From Parachlamydiales bacterium (GTDB lineage: Bacteria; Chlamydiota; Chlamydiia; Chlamydiales; SM23-39), in NCBI GenBank assembly GCA_016931275.1, contig JAFGFA010000003.1:1-64000 (forward strand): a stretch of 64,000 nucleotides of DNA, read 5' to 3'. The number at the start of each line of letters is the position of its first letter. Within the stretch, counting starts at the first letter, position 1. Below the pieces are notes generated by a model. That model saw nothing but the letters and a program-made list of their open reading frames with translations. It was not told where the DNA came from and searched no databases. A program made the translations under genes and the position numbers. Below are positions 1 to 7,662 of the stretch, piece after piece.

Positions 1-48
1 ACCTACAGGAATTAAAGCAAGAAAAAGAGGAGCGAGGTTTCCTCCCAC
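1..48 (-). CDS. possible 5' end of a divergent membrane-protein gene (partial)
   Basis: Read on the minus strand from a possible GTG at 48, the first 48 bases encode a strongly hydrophobic peptide (GGNLAPLFLLALIPVG) that looks like the first membrane segment of a permease. It runs off the left edge, so no family can be named. There is no obvious ribosome binding site, and the frame stays open further upstream into marC, so the start is a guess. It would be divergent to marC. Confidence is low because a short hydrophobic stretch can arise by chance in AT-rich DNA. Confidence 0.2.
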   Translation of the reverse strand, partial: MGGNLAPLFLALIPVG

Positions 49-74
49 GATTAAAACCGTGGGTCTCCACCTCG
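33..74. promoter_or_regulatory. interrupted hairpin just upstream of marC
   Basis: CGAGG (33-37) pairs with CCTCG (70-74) and CCCACG (44-49) pairs with CGTGGG (58-63), separated by a symmetric 6x6 internal loop and closed by an 8-base loop. The structure ends 8 bases before the preferred marC ATG. It could affect translation of marC or act in the divergent leader; no function is demonstrated. Confidence 0.3.
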
Positions 75-82
75 TCGTTTCT

Positions 83-676
83 ATGAAAAATATCCTTTGG
101 ATTGCATTTTCTTTATTTTTATTAATGGACGCCTTGGGAAATATTCCTATTTATATGAGCTATCTTCATAAATTCTCTCCCAAAAAACAATCCGTGATTA
201 TTTTTCGAGAAATGGTGATCGCCTTAGGAATCATGATCGTCTTTGCCTTCATTGGCGATGGCATCATGCAATTTTTACATATCGGAAAAGACACCATACA
301 GATTGCCGGAGGCATTATCCTCTTTATTTTGGCCCTTAAGATGATATTTCCTGTCGGTAAACAGCTCGATACAGCTGATATTTCCTATGAAGAAGATCCC
401 TTTATCGTCCCCTTAGCGGTTCCTTTGGTTGCCGGTCCTGCGACTCTCAGTGCCATCATGCTCTATATCTCTCAAATGGACAATAACTGGACCGTTCTAT
501 TTGCTATTATCCTCGCTTGGATTCCTTCTTTGATCCTATTACTTGGATCTTCTCTACTGGCAAGGCTGTTGGGCAAAAAGGGACTTTTCGCCTGCCAACG
601 TCTCATGGGGCTTATTTTAGTCTTAATAGCTGTGGAGATGTTTTTGGCGGGAATACGTATTTTCATAGGGCCGTAA
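83..676 (+). CDS. marC: MarC family integral membrane protein
   Basis: This 197-residue protein belongs to the MarC/YhgN family of six-pass inner-membrane proteins, whose transport or other role is still unproven. The N-terminal segment carrying MDALGNIPIY is characteristic of the family, and six hydrophobic stretches alternate with short loops, including the conserved LAVPLVAGPATLS segment in the middle. A GTG at 59 would add eight residues, but it lies inside a hairpin and the family normally begins close to the first membrane segment, so the ATG at 83 is preferred. It is followed in the same direction by map, the order known for Chlamydia. Family assignment is firm; substrate is unknown. 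Confidence 0.9.
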   Translation: MKNILWIAFSLFLLMDALGNIPIYMSYLHKFSPKKQSVIIFREMVIALGIMIVFAFIGDGIMQFLHIGKDTIQIAGGIILFILALKMIFPVGKQLDTADISYEEDPFIVPLAVPLVAGPATLSAIMLYISQMDNNWTVLFAIILAWIPSLILLLGSSLLARLLGKKGLFACQRLMGLILVLIAVEMFLAGIRIFIGP

Positions 677-738
677 AGAAAACTGCCATAAAATACCTAT
701 CGTGATATGCTTGCTGAGCAGCAATCTTTGAGGTTACA

Positions 739-1602
739 ATGATTTCCCGTAATGATCCCTGCTGGTGCGGCAGTCAAAAAAAATGGAAAAAATGTCATTT
801 TCCCATTAAAAGCGAAGACCGTTCTTCTGAGTATAAAAAAAAGTACGGAATTATCCTAAAAACTCAAGAACAAATCGCAAAAATTCGAGAATCCTCTCAA
901 GTGGCGGCTTTTATACTGGACAAACTATGCCAAGCAGCTCAAGAAGGGATCACCACCAATGAACTGGATCGGTTAGCAAGAGAGTTGCATAAAAAATCAA
1001 AAGCAATACCGGCTCCTTTGGGATATGGGCATCCTCCTTTTCCCAAGAGCATCTGCACTTCGTTAAATGAGGTCATCTGCCATGGAATTCCGGATGACCG
1101 TCCTTTGCAAAAGGGGGATATTATTAATATTGACGTCACATCTATAGTAGACGGATATTATGGCGATTGCTCACGCATGGTGATGATCGGAGAAGTATCG
1201 GAGGAGAAAAAAAGAGTGGTAGAGGTTTCCTATCAATGTCTTATGCGATCCATTGAAATATGCTGCCCCGGCACGAAAATTCTAGAGATTGGCAATCTCA
1301 TTGAATCCTATGCCCATCAGCATGGATGCAGTGTCGTCAATCAATTTGTCGGGCATGGAGTAGGGCTTTTCTTCCACGAACCTCCCCAAATCCCTCACCA
1401 CTATAATCACATGAATATCGAAATGATCCCCGGCATGGTATTTACGATAGAACCGATGATTAATGCCGGTATGCGGGAAGCGGTGATTGACCCTCATGAT
1501 CAATGGACGGCTCGGACAAAAGACGGATTACCCAGCGCCCAATGGGAACATACCATTGTCATCACAGAAAATGGTCATGAAATCCTCACGCAAATTGTCT
1601 AA
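739..1602 (+). CDS. map: methionine aminopeptidase type I with SEC-C zinc motif
   Basis: This cytosolic enzyme removes the initiator methionine from nascent proteins. Residues 1-20 form a SEC-C type zinc motif (C8, C10, C19, H20), an N-terminal extension typical of chlamydial MetAPs that probably aids ribosome or protein binding. The catalytic pita-bread domain follows, with the five metal ligands at D132, D143, H206, E238 and E270, spaced as in E. coli MetAP, and the substrate-binding histidine in VICHGIP (H115). At 287 residues the length is normal for the SEC-C form. It lies 62 bp after marC, and its stop overlaps by four bases the end of the convergent coiled-coil gene. Confidence 0.95.
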   Translation: MISRNDPCWCGSQKKWKKCHFPIKSEDRSSEYKKKYGIILKTQEQIAKIRESSQVAAFILDKLCQAAQEGITTNELDRLARELHKKSKAIPAPLGYGHPPFPKSICTSLNEVICHGIPDDRPLQKGDIINIDVTSIVDGYYGDCSRMVMIGEVSEEKKRVVEVSYQCLMRSIEICCPGTKILEIGNLIESYAHQHGCSVVNQFVGHGVGLFFHEPPQIPHHYNHMNIEMIPGMVFTIEPMINAGMREAVIDPHDQWTARTKDGLPSAQWEHTIVITENGHEILTQIV

Positions 1603-2804
1603 AAGTTAAAGTTCTGCTGCTGATAAGGGTTGTTTTGCAGGGGCTTTATCTGTTCTTGAAGATACGAGACAAGATCTTCCAATAAGGAATTTTCCTGCTC
1701 AAGACGAGTTCTTTCCTCTTCCACTTCAACCATATTCTTCCACAATACCTCTTCTAAAGCCGACGGCTCTAACAATCGATATTGTTCTCCCAAAGAAATC
1801 GCTAAACACTTTTCCTGAGCGGCAAACAATTCCTTCCGAGTCTGATGCAACACTTCCGTTTTTGCTTCGAACTGTTTTCTTAGCTCTATATAATTCGCGG
1901 CCATATTCTGTTTTTTACCAGGAAAGAGCACCTTGGAATGACTCATGGCTTGTTTCGATTTCTCTTTAAACTGCTTTTCCTGAACCAAAAATTTCTCTTT
2001 TTGTTCTTCCAGCTGTTGTCGCAAAAGTCTTTTCTGTTCTATCTCTTCTAAAAGCTGTTGTTTTACAGAAACGGATGACTGGTCTAACGCACATATTTTC
2101 TCTTCAAGCAAAGCGGCTTGCTTTATTAGAGCCTGATTCTTCTCTTGTAATGATAAGAGGCCCTCTTGTTTGGCGGTGATATCTTTAAGCTCTTTTTGAA
2201 GAAGGGAGATGCACTGTTCTTTCTCTTTTAGCACCTGTTCTTTGCCATCCAGCTCCTTTTTATAGGTCTCAGTTTTTTCTTGTAATTCGTTCATCAATAT
2301 CCCATAAGAAGAAATCTTTTCCTCTTTTTGTGCTATACCCTTTTCTAAGGCAATATATTTGTTTTGCAAGTCGGTATAGTGAGCGGAATAAATTCCCTTT
2401 TCTCTTTCTATTTCCTGTGTAAAGACATTACAGTTTTTCTGTAGATTTCTTTGGGTCTCTTTTTCCTTCTCCACGCTTAAACGAACAAAATCAAACCCTT
2501 GATAACAAATATAAAGGGATAAAATAAGTGCGGTTTCTATTCCCAAATTCCACAAATGATGCTGATAGATCCATGCATGTTCCACAAGGCCTGTTGAAAA
2601 CAAAACGGTCACGGCTAAAAACAAGCCTCTTTTTTGCCATCGCCAAATACCCATTACCCCCAACAAGACGGCGAAGATTAACAAACTATAATTTCCCTCT
2701 CCTAACAACAGTAATAAAAAGGAAATCGCCAGAAATATAGGACCTAATAAAGAAAGGAAAAGGATTCGTTCCGAAAGAGGTGTTTTTCTTATAATGCCGA
2801 TCAT
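1599..2804 (-). CDS. membrane-anchored coiled-coil protein, function unknown
   Basis: A 401-residue protein with two domains visible by eye. Residues about 15-105 contain four hydrophobic helices, and residues about 110-395 are a long charged coiled coil very rich in Glu, Lys and Gln. The C-terminus ends in an Asn/Gln-rich tail. No enzymatic motif is present. A hypothetical membrane protein next to map is also part of the conserved chlamydial neighbourhood, so this is probably its ortholog, but I am relying on position rather than a sequence match. A structural or scaffold role at the inner membrane is an inference only. The gene is convergent with map. Confidence 0.75.
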   Translation of the reverse strand: MIGIIRKTPLSERILFLSLLGPIFLAISFLLLLLGEGNYSLLIFAVLLGVMGIWRWQKRGLFLAVTVLFSTGLVEHAWIYQHHLWNLGIETALILSLYICYQGFDFVRLSVEKEKETQRNLQKNCNVFTQEIEREKGIYSAHYTDLQNKYIALEKGIAQKEEKISSYGILMNELQEKTETYKKELDGKEQVLKEKEQCISLLQKELKDITAKQEGLLSLQEKNQALIKQAALLEEKICALDQSSVSVKQQLLEEIEQKRLLRQQLEEQKEKFLVQEKQFKEKSKQAMSHSKVLFPGKKQNMAANYIELRKQFEAKTEVLHQTRKELFAAQEKCLAISLGEQYRLLEPSALEEVLWKNMVEVEEERTRLEQENSLLEDLVSYLQEQIKPLQNNPYQQQNFNF

Positions 2805-2842
2805 ATCCTCATCATAACTATTTTCGATTTTTTCGCATCATT

Positions 2843-3109
2843 TTACGCATCACTTGCTTCTTCGATCGTCTGATTCATCATCATTTGCGCACTTTCTAGA
2901 AGATAAGCAATTAAATTATCATCCCCTTCATGATTCATCTCCACCATCATTTCGCCTTGGGCATTAGGTTTAGAACAGGTAATTAAAACATATCCTTCGA
3001 CCTCTTTGAGTTTTTTTGCAAGCGACATATCACTTTTTTCCACAAGGCCACCTTTCGTTAAGATTTTTGCTCCATCTATTTGATGACATACCTGCTTTTT
3101 TTTTCGCAA
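2843..3109 (-). CDS. small conserved-looking hypothetical protein
   Basis: An 88-codon frame starting at a TTG, with a polar, mixed alpha/beta looking product (segments GYVLITCSKP and MMVEMNHEG) and an acidic C-terminus. I do not recognise the family. The start is doubtful: the first in-frame ATG is codon 28, while an ATG at 3120 lies in another frame, joined by a run of nine A residues at about 3096-3104. One extra A would fuse that ATG to this frame. It lies upstream of, and in the same direction as, the coiled-coil gene, 38 bp away, so the two may be cotranscribed. Confidence 0.55.
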   Translation of the reverse strand: MRKKKQVCHQIDGAKILTKGGLVEKSDMSLAKKLKEVEGYVLITCSKPNAQGEMMVEMNHEGDDNLIAYLLESAQMMMNQTIEEASDA

Positions 3110-3428
3110 GAGGAATCCATTTTCTATTAAAGGCGAGATACTTCTTAAAATATTTCTAAAGCTTTTTTTTCCAGAAAGTCAAGATTCAAAGACAATGAAC
3201 ACGATAAATTACCATACTACCTATCCTACATAAGACTATTCTTCTTTCGACCTTCCTTAAAATTTCTTGCGATAAGTTACCGACTCATAATCAAACCGAA
3301 TGACACCATTCCTAATTAATCGGCATTTTAACTCCAATAGCAGGAATTGTATTTTTCTTACTTAGTTGCCTTATCTGGAAAATAGGACAAACTCGCTATA
3401 GTTCTTCAGGTCACTAAAAAAATTATTC
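3110..3428. other. intergenic region without a supported gene
   Basis: About 320 bases between the small hypothetical gene and the broken transposase. Reading both strands I see only short frames interrupted by stops. Part may be further debris of the insertion element, but no transposase motif can be read. Confidence 0.5.
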
Positions 3429-3909
3429 TCATAAAAAATATTGTCTATCAAATTCGATCGCTAGAGGATTGCCTAATCCGTCTGTAAGCAAATGTATCAC
3501 AACCTCTTTTCCTTTATAGCCATAATCAATTTTTTCTCCGCCTCCCGGTACAGGGGGAAAAAGACCCTTCCACCAAAAGAGTAGATGGATCTACTTTTTT
3601 AGCAGTAATTGCTCTTTGCAAAAGAAGGCTAAGTACTCGATCAAATACACCTTCCTTGTACCATCTATGAGCTGTCGATCTACGAGCATAGATAGAAGAG
3701 GATGGAAGATCGCTCCATCTGCATCCATGAATTAATATATACAGAATTGAATTCCATATTAAACGCAAATCCGTTCTTTGAGTTCCACTTTGAAGAGGAG
3801 GTTTTCACTCCATAAGTAAATTTATAAGACACCATTGTTTATCACTGAGACATGTAAAATTCTTCTGAGTTATGAAATGCTCCTTAAGTTGTTTTAAGAG
3901 GTTAAGCAT
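3429..3909 (-). pseudogene. IS5-family transposase remnant
   Basis: The minus strand reads as the N-terminal half of an IS5-family transposase. It begins at an ATG at 3909, is interrupted by an in-frame TGA around 3811, continues through a clean 80-codon stretch (3526-3768) with the family motif GCRWSDLP and the RWYKEGVFDRVL segment, then shifts frame near 3546 (SPCTG to GGEKIDYGYKGKE) and finally stops at 3429. The conserved TDGLGNPLAIEF motif is present, but the catalytic C-terminal half is missing. One nonsense codon, one single-base indel and a 3' truncation mean it cannot encode an active transposase. Terminal inverted repeats were not identified. Confidence 0.85.
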
Positions 3910-4150
3910 AATAATAATCCATTGAATTTATATCTTTCGTGAATGAAAATTCGGTAACTCCTTAAAAATCTAAAAGCTCTATTCAAAAATAGATTTGATT
4001 AAAAATTTTTATCGCAATTTATTTTTTAAAAATCTCTGAATAAGTCTCTATAAATTCGAAAAACACCTATAATATGGCGAGAAAAAAGTTGCTGAAGGTT
4101 GCCTAAAAGTGATGAAAAGGAGATAATTTTATAAAACACCGAGATAATTT

Positions 4151-5041
4151 ATGGCATTTTTAAAAAGAACATTTATATTTATTGTTATAAATTTTTTTAT
4201 TGTCCTTACCATCTCTACACTGCTTCATTTTTTTCATATACAACCCTATCTCACATCGTACGGCATCGACTACAACAACCTTCTTTTATTTTGTCTGATC
4301 TGGGGCATGGGAGGAGCTATTATTTCCCTTCTTCTATCAAGACCTATTGCTCGTCTGATGATGCGGGTCAAAATCATCGATCCTCATCATTCCCATGAAG
4401 AAGAATGGCTTTTTCAAATCGTACAAAAACTATCCAAAGATGCAGGGTTGTCTGCAACCCCTTTAGTCGGGATCTATCCCTCTTCGGATATCAATGCCTT
4501 TGCGACGGGACCTTCTTCAAAAAGAGCCTTGATCGCACTTTCAGACAGCCTGCTACGTTCTATGAGACCTCAGGAAATCGAAGCGATTATCGGCCATGAG
4601 ATTTCTCATATTGCCAACGGCGATATGGTTACCATGACTCTTTTACAAGGTGTCGCTAATGCCTTTGTGATGTTTTTAGCCCGCTTACTGGCCTTAATGC
4701 TCTCCGGTTTTAACCAAAACAAAAACCGCTCTTCTCTTGCAAGTTTTCGGATGTTCACTTTTCTCTTTGAAATTTTATTTATGGCAGTAGGCACACTCGT
4801 ATTAGCGGCCTTTTCCCGAAGAAGGGAATTTCGGGCAGATCATGGTGGGGCGCTTCTAGCAGGAAAAGAAAACATGATACAGGCTCTTCTATCACTACAG
4901 TCTCGCCAAACCATCTCTCCTGTTAAAGAACCATCGAGTTTTAACACCCTTAAAATATCCTCCGGGAAAAAGGGATTCTATCATCTCTTTGCGACCCATC
5001 CGCCGATGGAAGAGAGAATAGAAAAACTAAAAAGACTGTAA
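4151..5041 (+). CDS. htpX: HtpX family membrane metalloprotease
   Basis: A 296-residue M48B protease that degrades misfolded membrane proteins. Two N-terminal membrane helices (about 8-28 and 43-63) precede the catalytic region. The zinc site is HEISH at 149-153, with the third ligand probably E226 in the EFRAD motif, and two further hydrophobic helices lie between these elements as in E. coli HtpX. The C-terminal ATHPPMEERI motif is also typical. Only two bases separate its stop from mnmA, so the two are likely cotranscribed. It sits just after the broken insertion element, behind a very AT-rich leader. Confidence 0.93.
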   Translation: MAFLKRTFIFIVINFFIVLTISTLLHFFHIQPYLTSYGIDYNNLLLFCLIWGMGGAIISLLLSRPIARLMMRVKIIDPHHSHEEEWLFQIVQKLSKDAGLSATPLVGIYPSSDINAFATGPSSKRALIALSDSLLRSMRPQEIEAIIGHEISHIANGDMVTMTLLQGVANAFVMFLARLLALMLSGFNQNKNRSSLASFRMFTFLFEILFMAVGTLVLAAFSRRREFRADHGGALLAGKENMIQALLSLQSRQTISPVKEPSSFNTLKISSGKKGFYHLFATHPPMEERIEKLKRL

Positions 5042-5043
5042 TT

Positions 5044-6123
5044 ATGCCCAAAAAAAAAGTAGCTCTAGCCATGTCCGGTGGAGTGGACTCGTCTGTCGCC
5101 GCCTATCTCTTACAAAAAGAGGGCTATGAGGTCCTTGGTATCTTTATGAAAAATTGGGAAGAGCTCGATGAAAACGGCCGATGTTTAGCTCTTCAGGACT
5201 ATGAGGACGTTATTAAAGTCTGTGATATTTTGCACATCCCTCATACTGTCTTCAACTTTGTAGAAGAATATCATCAAAGGGTCTTTCACCATTTTTTAAG
5301 AGGATATGAATTAGGTCAAACGCCCAATCCCGATATTGTATGTAATCGGGAAATAAAATTCGGACTTTTCCTCAAAAAAGCCTTAGAACTCGGGGTGGAT
5401 TATATTGCTACAGGACATTACGCACAAATTCATCCTACATCGGCTATAACAGAATTGCACAAAGGAGCGGATGAGAACAAAGATCAAAGCTATTTTCTCT
5501 ATACCCTCAAAGAATCCATCCTTCAAAAAACTCTTTTTCCTATAGGACATCTTCCCAAACCCACCGTCAAAAAAATCGCCTACGAACAACATTTCTCCAC
5601 TTACAATAAAAAAGAGAGCATGGGGATCTGTTTTATCGGCAAAAAAAATTTTGCTCCTTTTCTCTCTTCCTATCTCGACAAAAAAGAGGGCCTTATTATG
5701 GACATAGAAGGCAACGTTCTCCAGAAACACAAAGGACTCTTCCTCTATACTATTGGGCAAAGAAAGGGACTACAAATTGGAGGGAAAGGAGACGCCTGGT
5801 ATGTCGTCGATAAAGATGTTCACAACAATATCGTCTACGTAGCCCAAGGAAAAAACCATCCTTCGCTCTTTGCCTCTCATTTAATGGCCGATGACATTAC
5901 TTGGATCAACAATCCCCCTTCTTTCCCTCTTTCCTGTCACGCTAAAATACGCTACCGCCAAAAAGAGGTCCCTTGCCTAGTTACTCCAGGAGAAAATAAA
6001 GAGCAACTACAGGTCACTTTCGACTCTCCACAAAGGGCGATTACTCCTATGCAGTCCATTGTTTTTTATCATCAAAATCGTTGTCTTGGCGGAGGCATCA
6101 TCTCCAAACGGATCGTAAATTAA
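5044..6123 (+). CDS. mnmA: tRNA-specific 2-thiouridylase MnmA
   Basis: MnmA uses ATP and sulfur relayed from a persulfide carrier to make 2-thiouridine at wobble position 34 of tRNA-Lys, -Glu and -Gln. The N-terminal PP-loop SGGVDSS lies at residues 11-17. The two catalytic cysteines are C100 (in NPDIVCNREIKF) and C196 (in GICFIGK), close to the E. coli positions. The central GHYAQI and the C-terminal beta domain are intact. At 359 residues the length is standard. It follows htpX by two bases. The tRNA-Gln gene in this window has the UUG anticodon that this enzyme modifies. Confidence 0.96.
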   Translation: MPKKKVALAMSGGVDSSVAAYLLQKEGYEVLGIFMKNWEELDENGRCLALQDYEDVIKVCDILHIPHTVFNFVEEYHQRVFHHFLRGYELGQTPNPDIVCNREIKFGLFLKKALELGVDYIATGHYAQIHPTSAITELHKGADENKDQSYFLYTLKESILQKTLFPIGHLPKPTVKKIAYEQHFSTYNKKESMGICFIGKKNFAPFLSSYLDKKEGLIMDIEGNVLQKHKGLFLYTIGQRKGLQIGGKGDAWYVVDKDVHNNIVYVAQGKNHPSLFASHLMADDITWINNPPSFPLSCHAKIRYRQKEVPCLVTPGENKEQLQVTFDSPQRAITPMQSIVFYHQNRCLGGGIISKRIVN

Positions 6124-6137
6124 TTGCCGTCGATTTT

Positions 6138-6782
6138 TTAATTTGTCTCTCTGAGTACATCTTCGAAAAACAATCTTCTTTCCTGGATAGGTTTCCATGG
6201 AGCTTCCTTCCCCTCATATCGTACCATTCTATGAGAAGAGGTATCCAACCAAGCATATGCCGACCAAAATTTTCTAAATAGACGATTTTCTAAAGTAATC
6301 TTTATTTTTTCTGCAGATTCTGATATTCCTTCCAAACGCTCTATTTCCTCTCTTATAGCAACCAAATGGTAAATCTTACACCCTATCGCAGCACCTCCAT
6401 GAGGATTAAAGGAGAAAAAAGAGGTTGCATCAGATTCTAAAAAGGGATAAAGATCAAATTCAAAAAATTGAACCCAAGGCTTTGTAGAAACTTCAAGCTT
6501 TCCTCTTTGATTTTCCTCTCCATATCGAGTAAAATACAAATATTTTCCCTCTCGATGCGCTTCACAGGTTAATCTCTCTTCTTCCCCTTCTCTGGAAAAA
6601 TAAGAACATTTTTGCAGAAATCCTTGCACATAGATTGCATAGATATGCCATTCGACTTCCCGTTTTTCTAAAGAAAAACCTTCCTCTGTCCTCTTTTGTA
6701 TCCAACAACTATCTGAAGAAAATTCTCCACCTTTAAATTCATGATAGCTCAACATAACACCAGAAGAACTGTCCACAGTCAT
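6138..6782 (-). CDS. hypothetical protein, beta-rich
   Basis: A 214-residue protein I do not recognise. It has no signal peptide or membrane helix. The sequence alternates aromatic and charged residues in a way that suggests beta strands, with segments such as GKYLYFTRYGEE and DTSSHRMVRYEG. The latter resembles the style of small beta-sandwich domains of unknown function in which substituents of a sugar or lipid are checked, but this is not an identification. It converges on mnmA with a 14-bp gap and is divergent to the trmH-family gene. Confidence 0.7.
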   Translation of the reverse strand: MTVDSSSGVMLSYHEFKGGEFSSDSCWIQKRTEEGFSLEKREVEWHIYAIYVQGFLQKCSYFSREGEEERLTCEAHREGKYLYFTRYGEENQRGKLEVSTKPWVQFFEFDLYPFLESDATSFFSFNPHGGAAIGCKIYHLVAIREEIERLEGISESAEKIKITLENRLFRKFWSAYAWLDTSSHRMVRYEGKEAPWKPIQERRLFFEDVLRETN

Positions 6783-6942
6783 AATTATCTATCCTTCCTA
6801 AAAGCTTTTTTTATAACAGGTAAAGCGAATCATCTTATAGAAAATCCTTCTTTCTTATCCACATGTATATAGAATCTTTGAAATAATGGTCATAGATCGG
6901 AAATATGTTTTATCTTACAATAGGTTCTTAAAAATTGATTCC

Positions 6943-7662
6943 ATGAAAACAAAAGAAGTAAAATATTACGGCATCCATGCATGCACGGCACTTTTTCAAA
7001 AAAGAAAAGACGATATAATCACGATATTCATAACACAAGAGAATATTCGTTCTTTTTCTCCTATCCTCAAGTGGTGCGCAGGAAAGAAGAAGGCCTATCA
7101 TATTGTAACGAACGAAGAAATGGTCAAAATTACAGACTCCATGCATCATGAAGGCCTTGCAATTCTCGCCAAAGAAAAACCTCTTTTGTCCCTAAAAGAA
7201 GTAGACAAAGCCTCTTTTTTACTCTATTTAGATGGCGTAGAAAATCCTCATAATGTGGGATCTATTGTTCGAAGCATGATGCATTTTGGGATTCCCTATC
7301 TATTAGGGGATACAAAAACACTCAAACCCCTTCCCCCTTCAGCCTGCCGTATTGCCCAAGGAGGCGCGGAATATATTTCCCTGATAGCGATCGACCCTAA
7401 AAAAGATATAACAACCCTCCAAAAGAAAGGATTTTCTCTCTTTGCGACAAGCTCCCATGAAGGACAGTCCCTTTATCAAACCCCTTTTGCCAAGAAAACC
7501 TTATTAATCCTCGGCGCAGAAGGCCATGGAGTTTCCTCTTATTGGCTCTCTTCGGCGGATGTCACCATGCGAATACCAGGAACCTCAGTAGTAGAAAGCC
7601 TTAACGTCTCGGTAGCAGCGGGGGTTTTTTTAGGAGAATATTGGAGACAATCCCATCTTTAA
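6943..7662 (+). CDS. TrmH/SpoU family RNA 2'-O-ribose methyltransferase
   Basis: A SAM-dependent SPOUT methyltransferase that methylates a ribose in rRNA or tRNA; the RlmB-like N-terminal domain (YYGIHACTALF) suggests 23S rRNA. The three SPOUT motifs are present: NPHNVGSIVRS (motif 1), ILGAEGHGVS (motif 2) and VESLNVSVAAGVFL (motif 3), which form the trefoil knot and SAM site. An ATG at 6886 would add 19 residues not typical of the family, so the ATG at 6943, giving 239 residues, is preferred; neither has a clear ribosome binding site. Its stop overlaps by four bases the end of the convergent hldE. Confidence 0.9.
   Translation: MKTKEVKYYGIHACTALFQKRKDDIITIFITQENIRSFSPILKWCAGKKKAYHIVTNEEMVKITDSMHHEGLAILAKEKPLLSLKEVDKASFLLYLDGVENPHNVGSIVRSMMHFGIPYLLGDTKTLKPLPPSACRIAQGGAEYISLIAIDPKKDITTLQKKGFSLFATSSHEGQSLYQTPFAKKTLLILGAEGHGVSSYWLSSADVTMRIPGTSVVESLNVSVAAGVFLGEYWRQSHL

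Noticed and set aside
3110-3428. Further transposase coding sequence upstream of the IS5 relic
   Set aside because: Reading all minus-strand frames gave only stop-rich fragments without a transposase motif.
6855-6863. Perfect DnaA box TTATCCACA
   Set aside because: Only one exact match stands alone between two ordinary genes; a nine-base match is expected about once by chance in a window this size, and no AT-rich unwinding region or box cluster accompanies it, so no origin is claimed.
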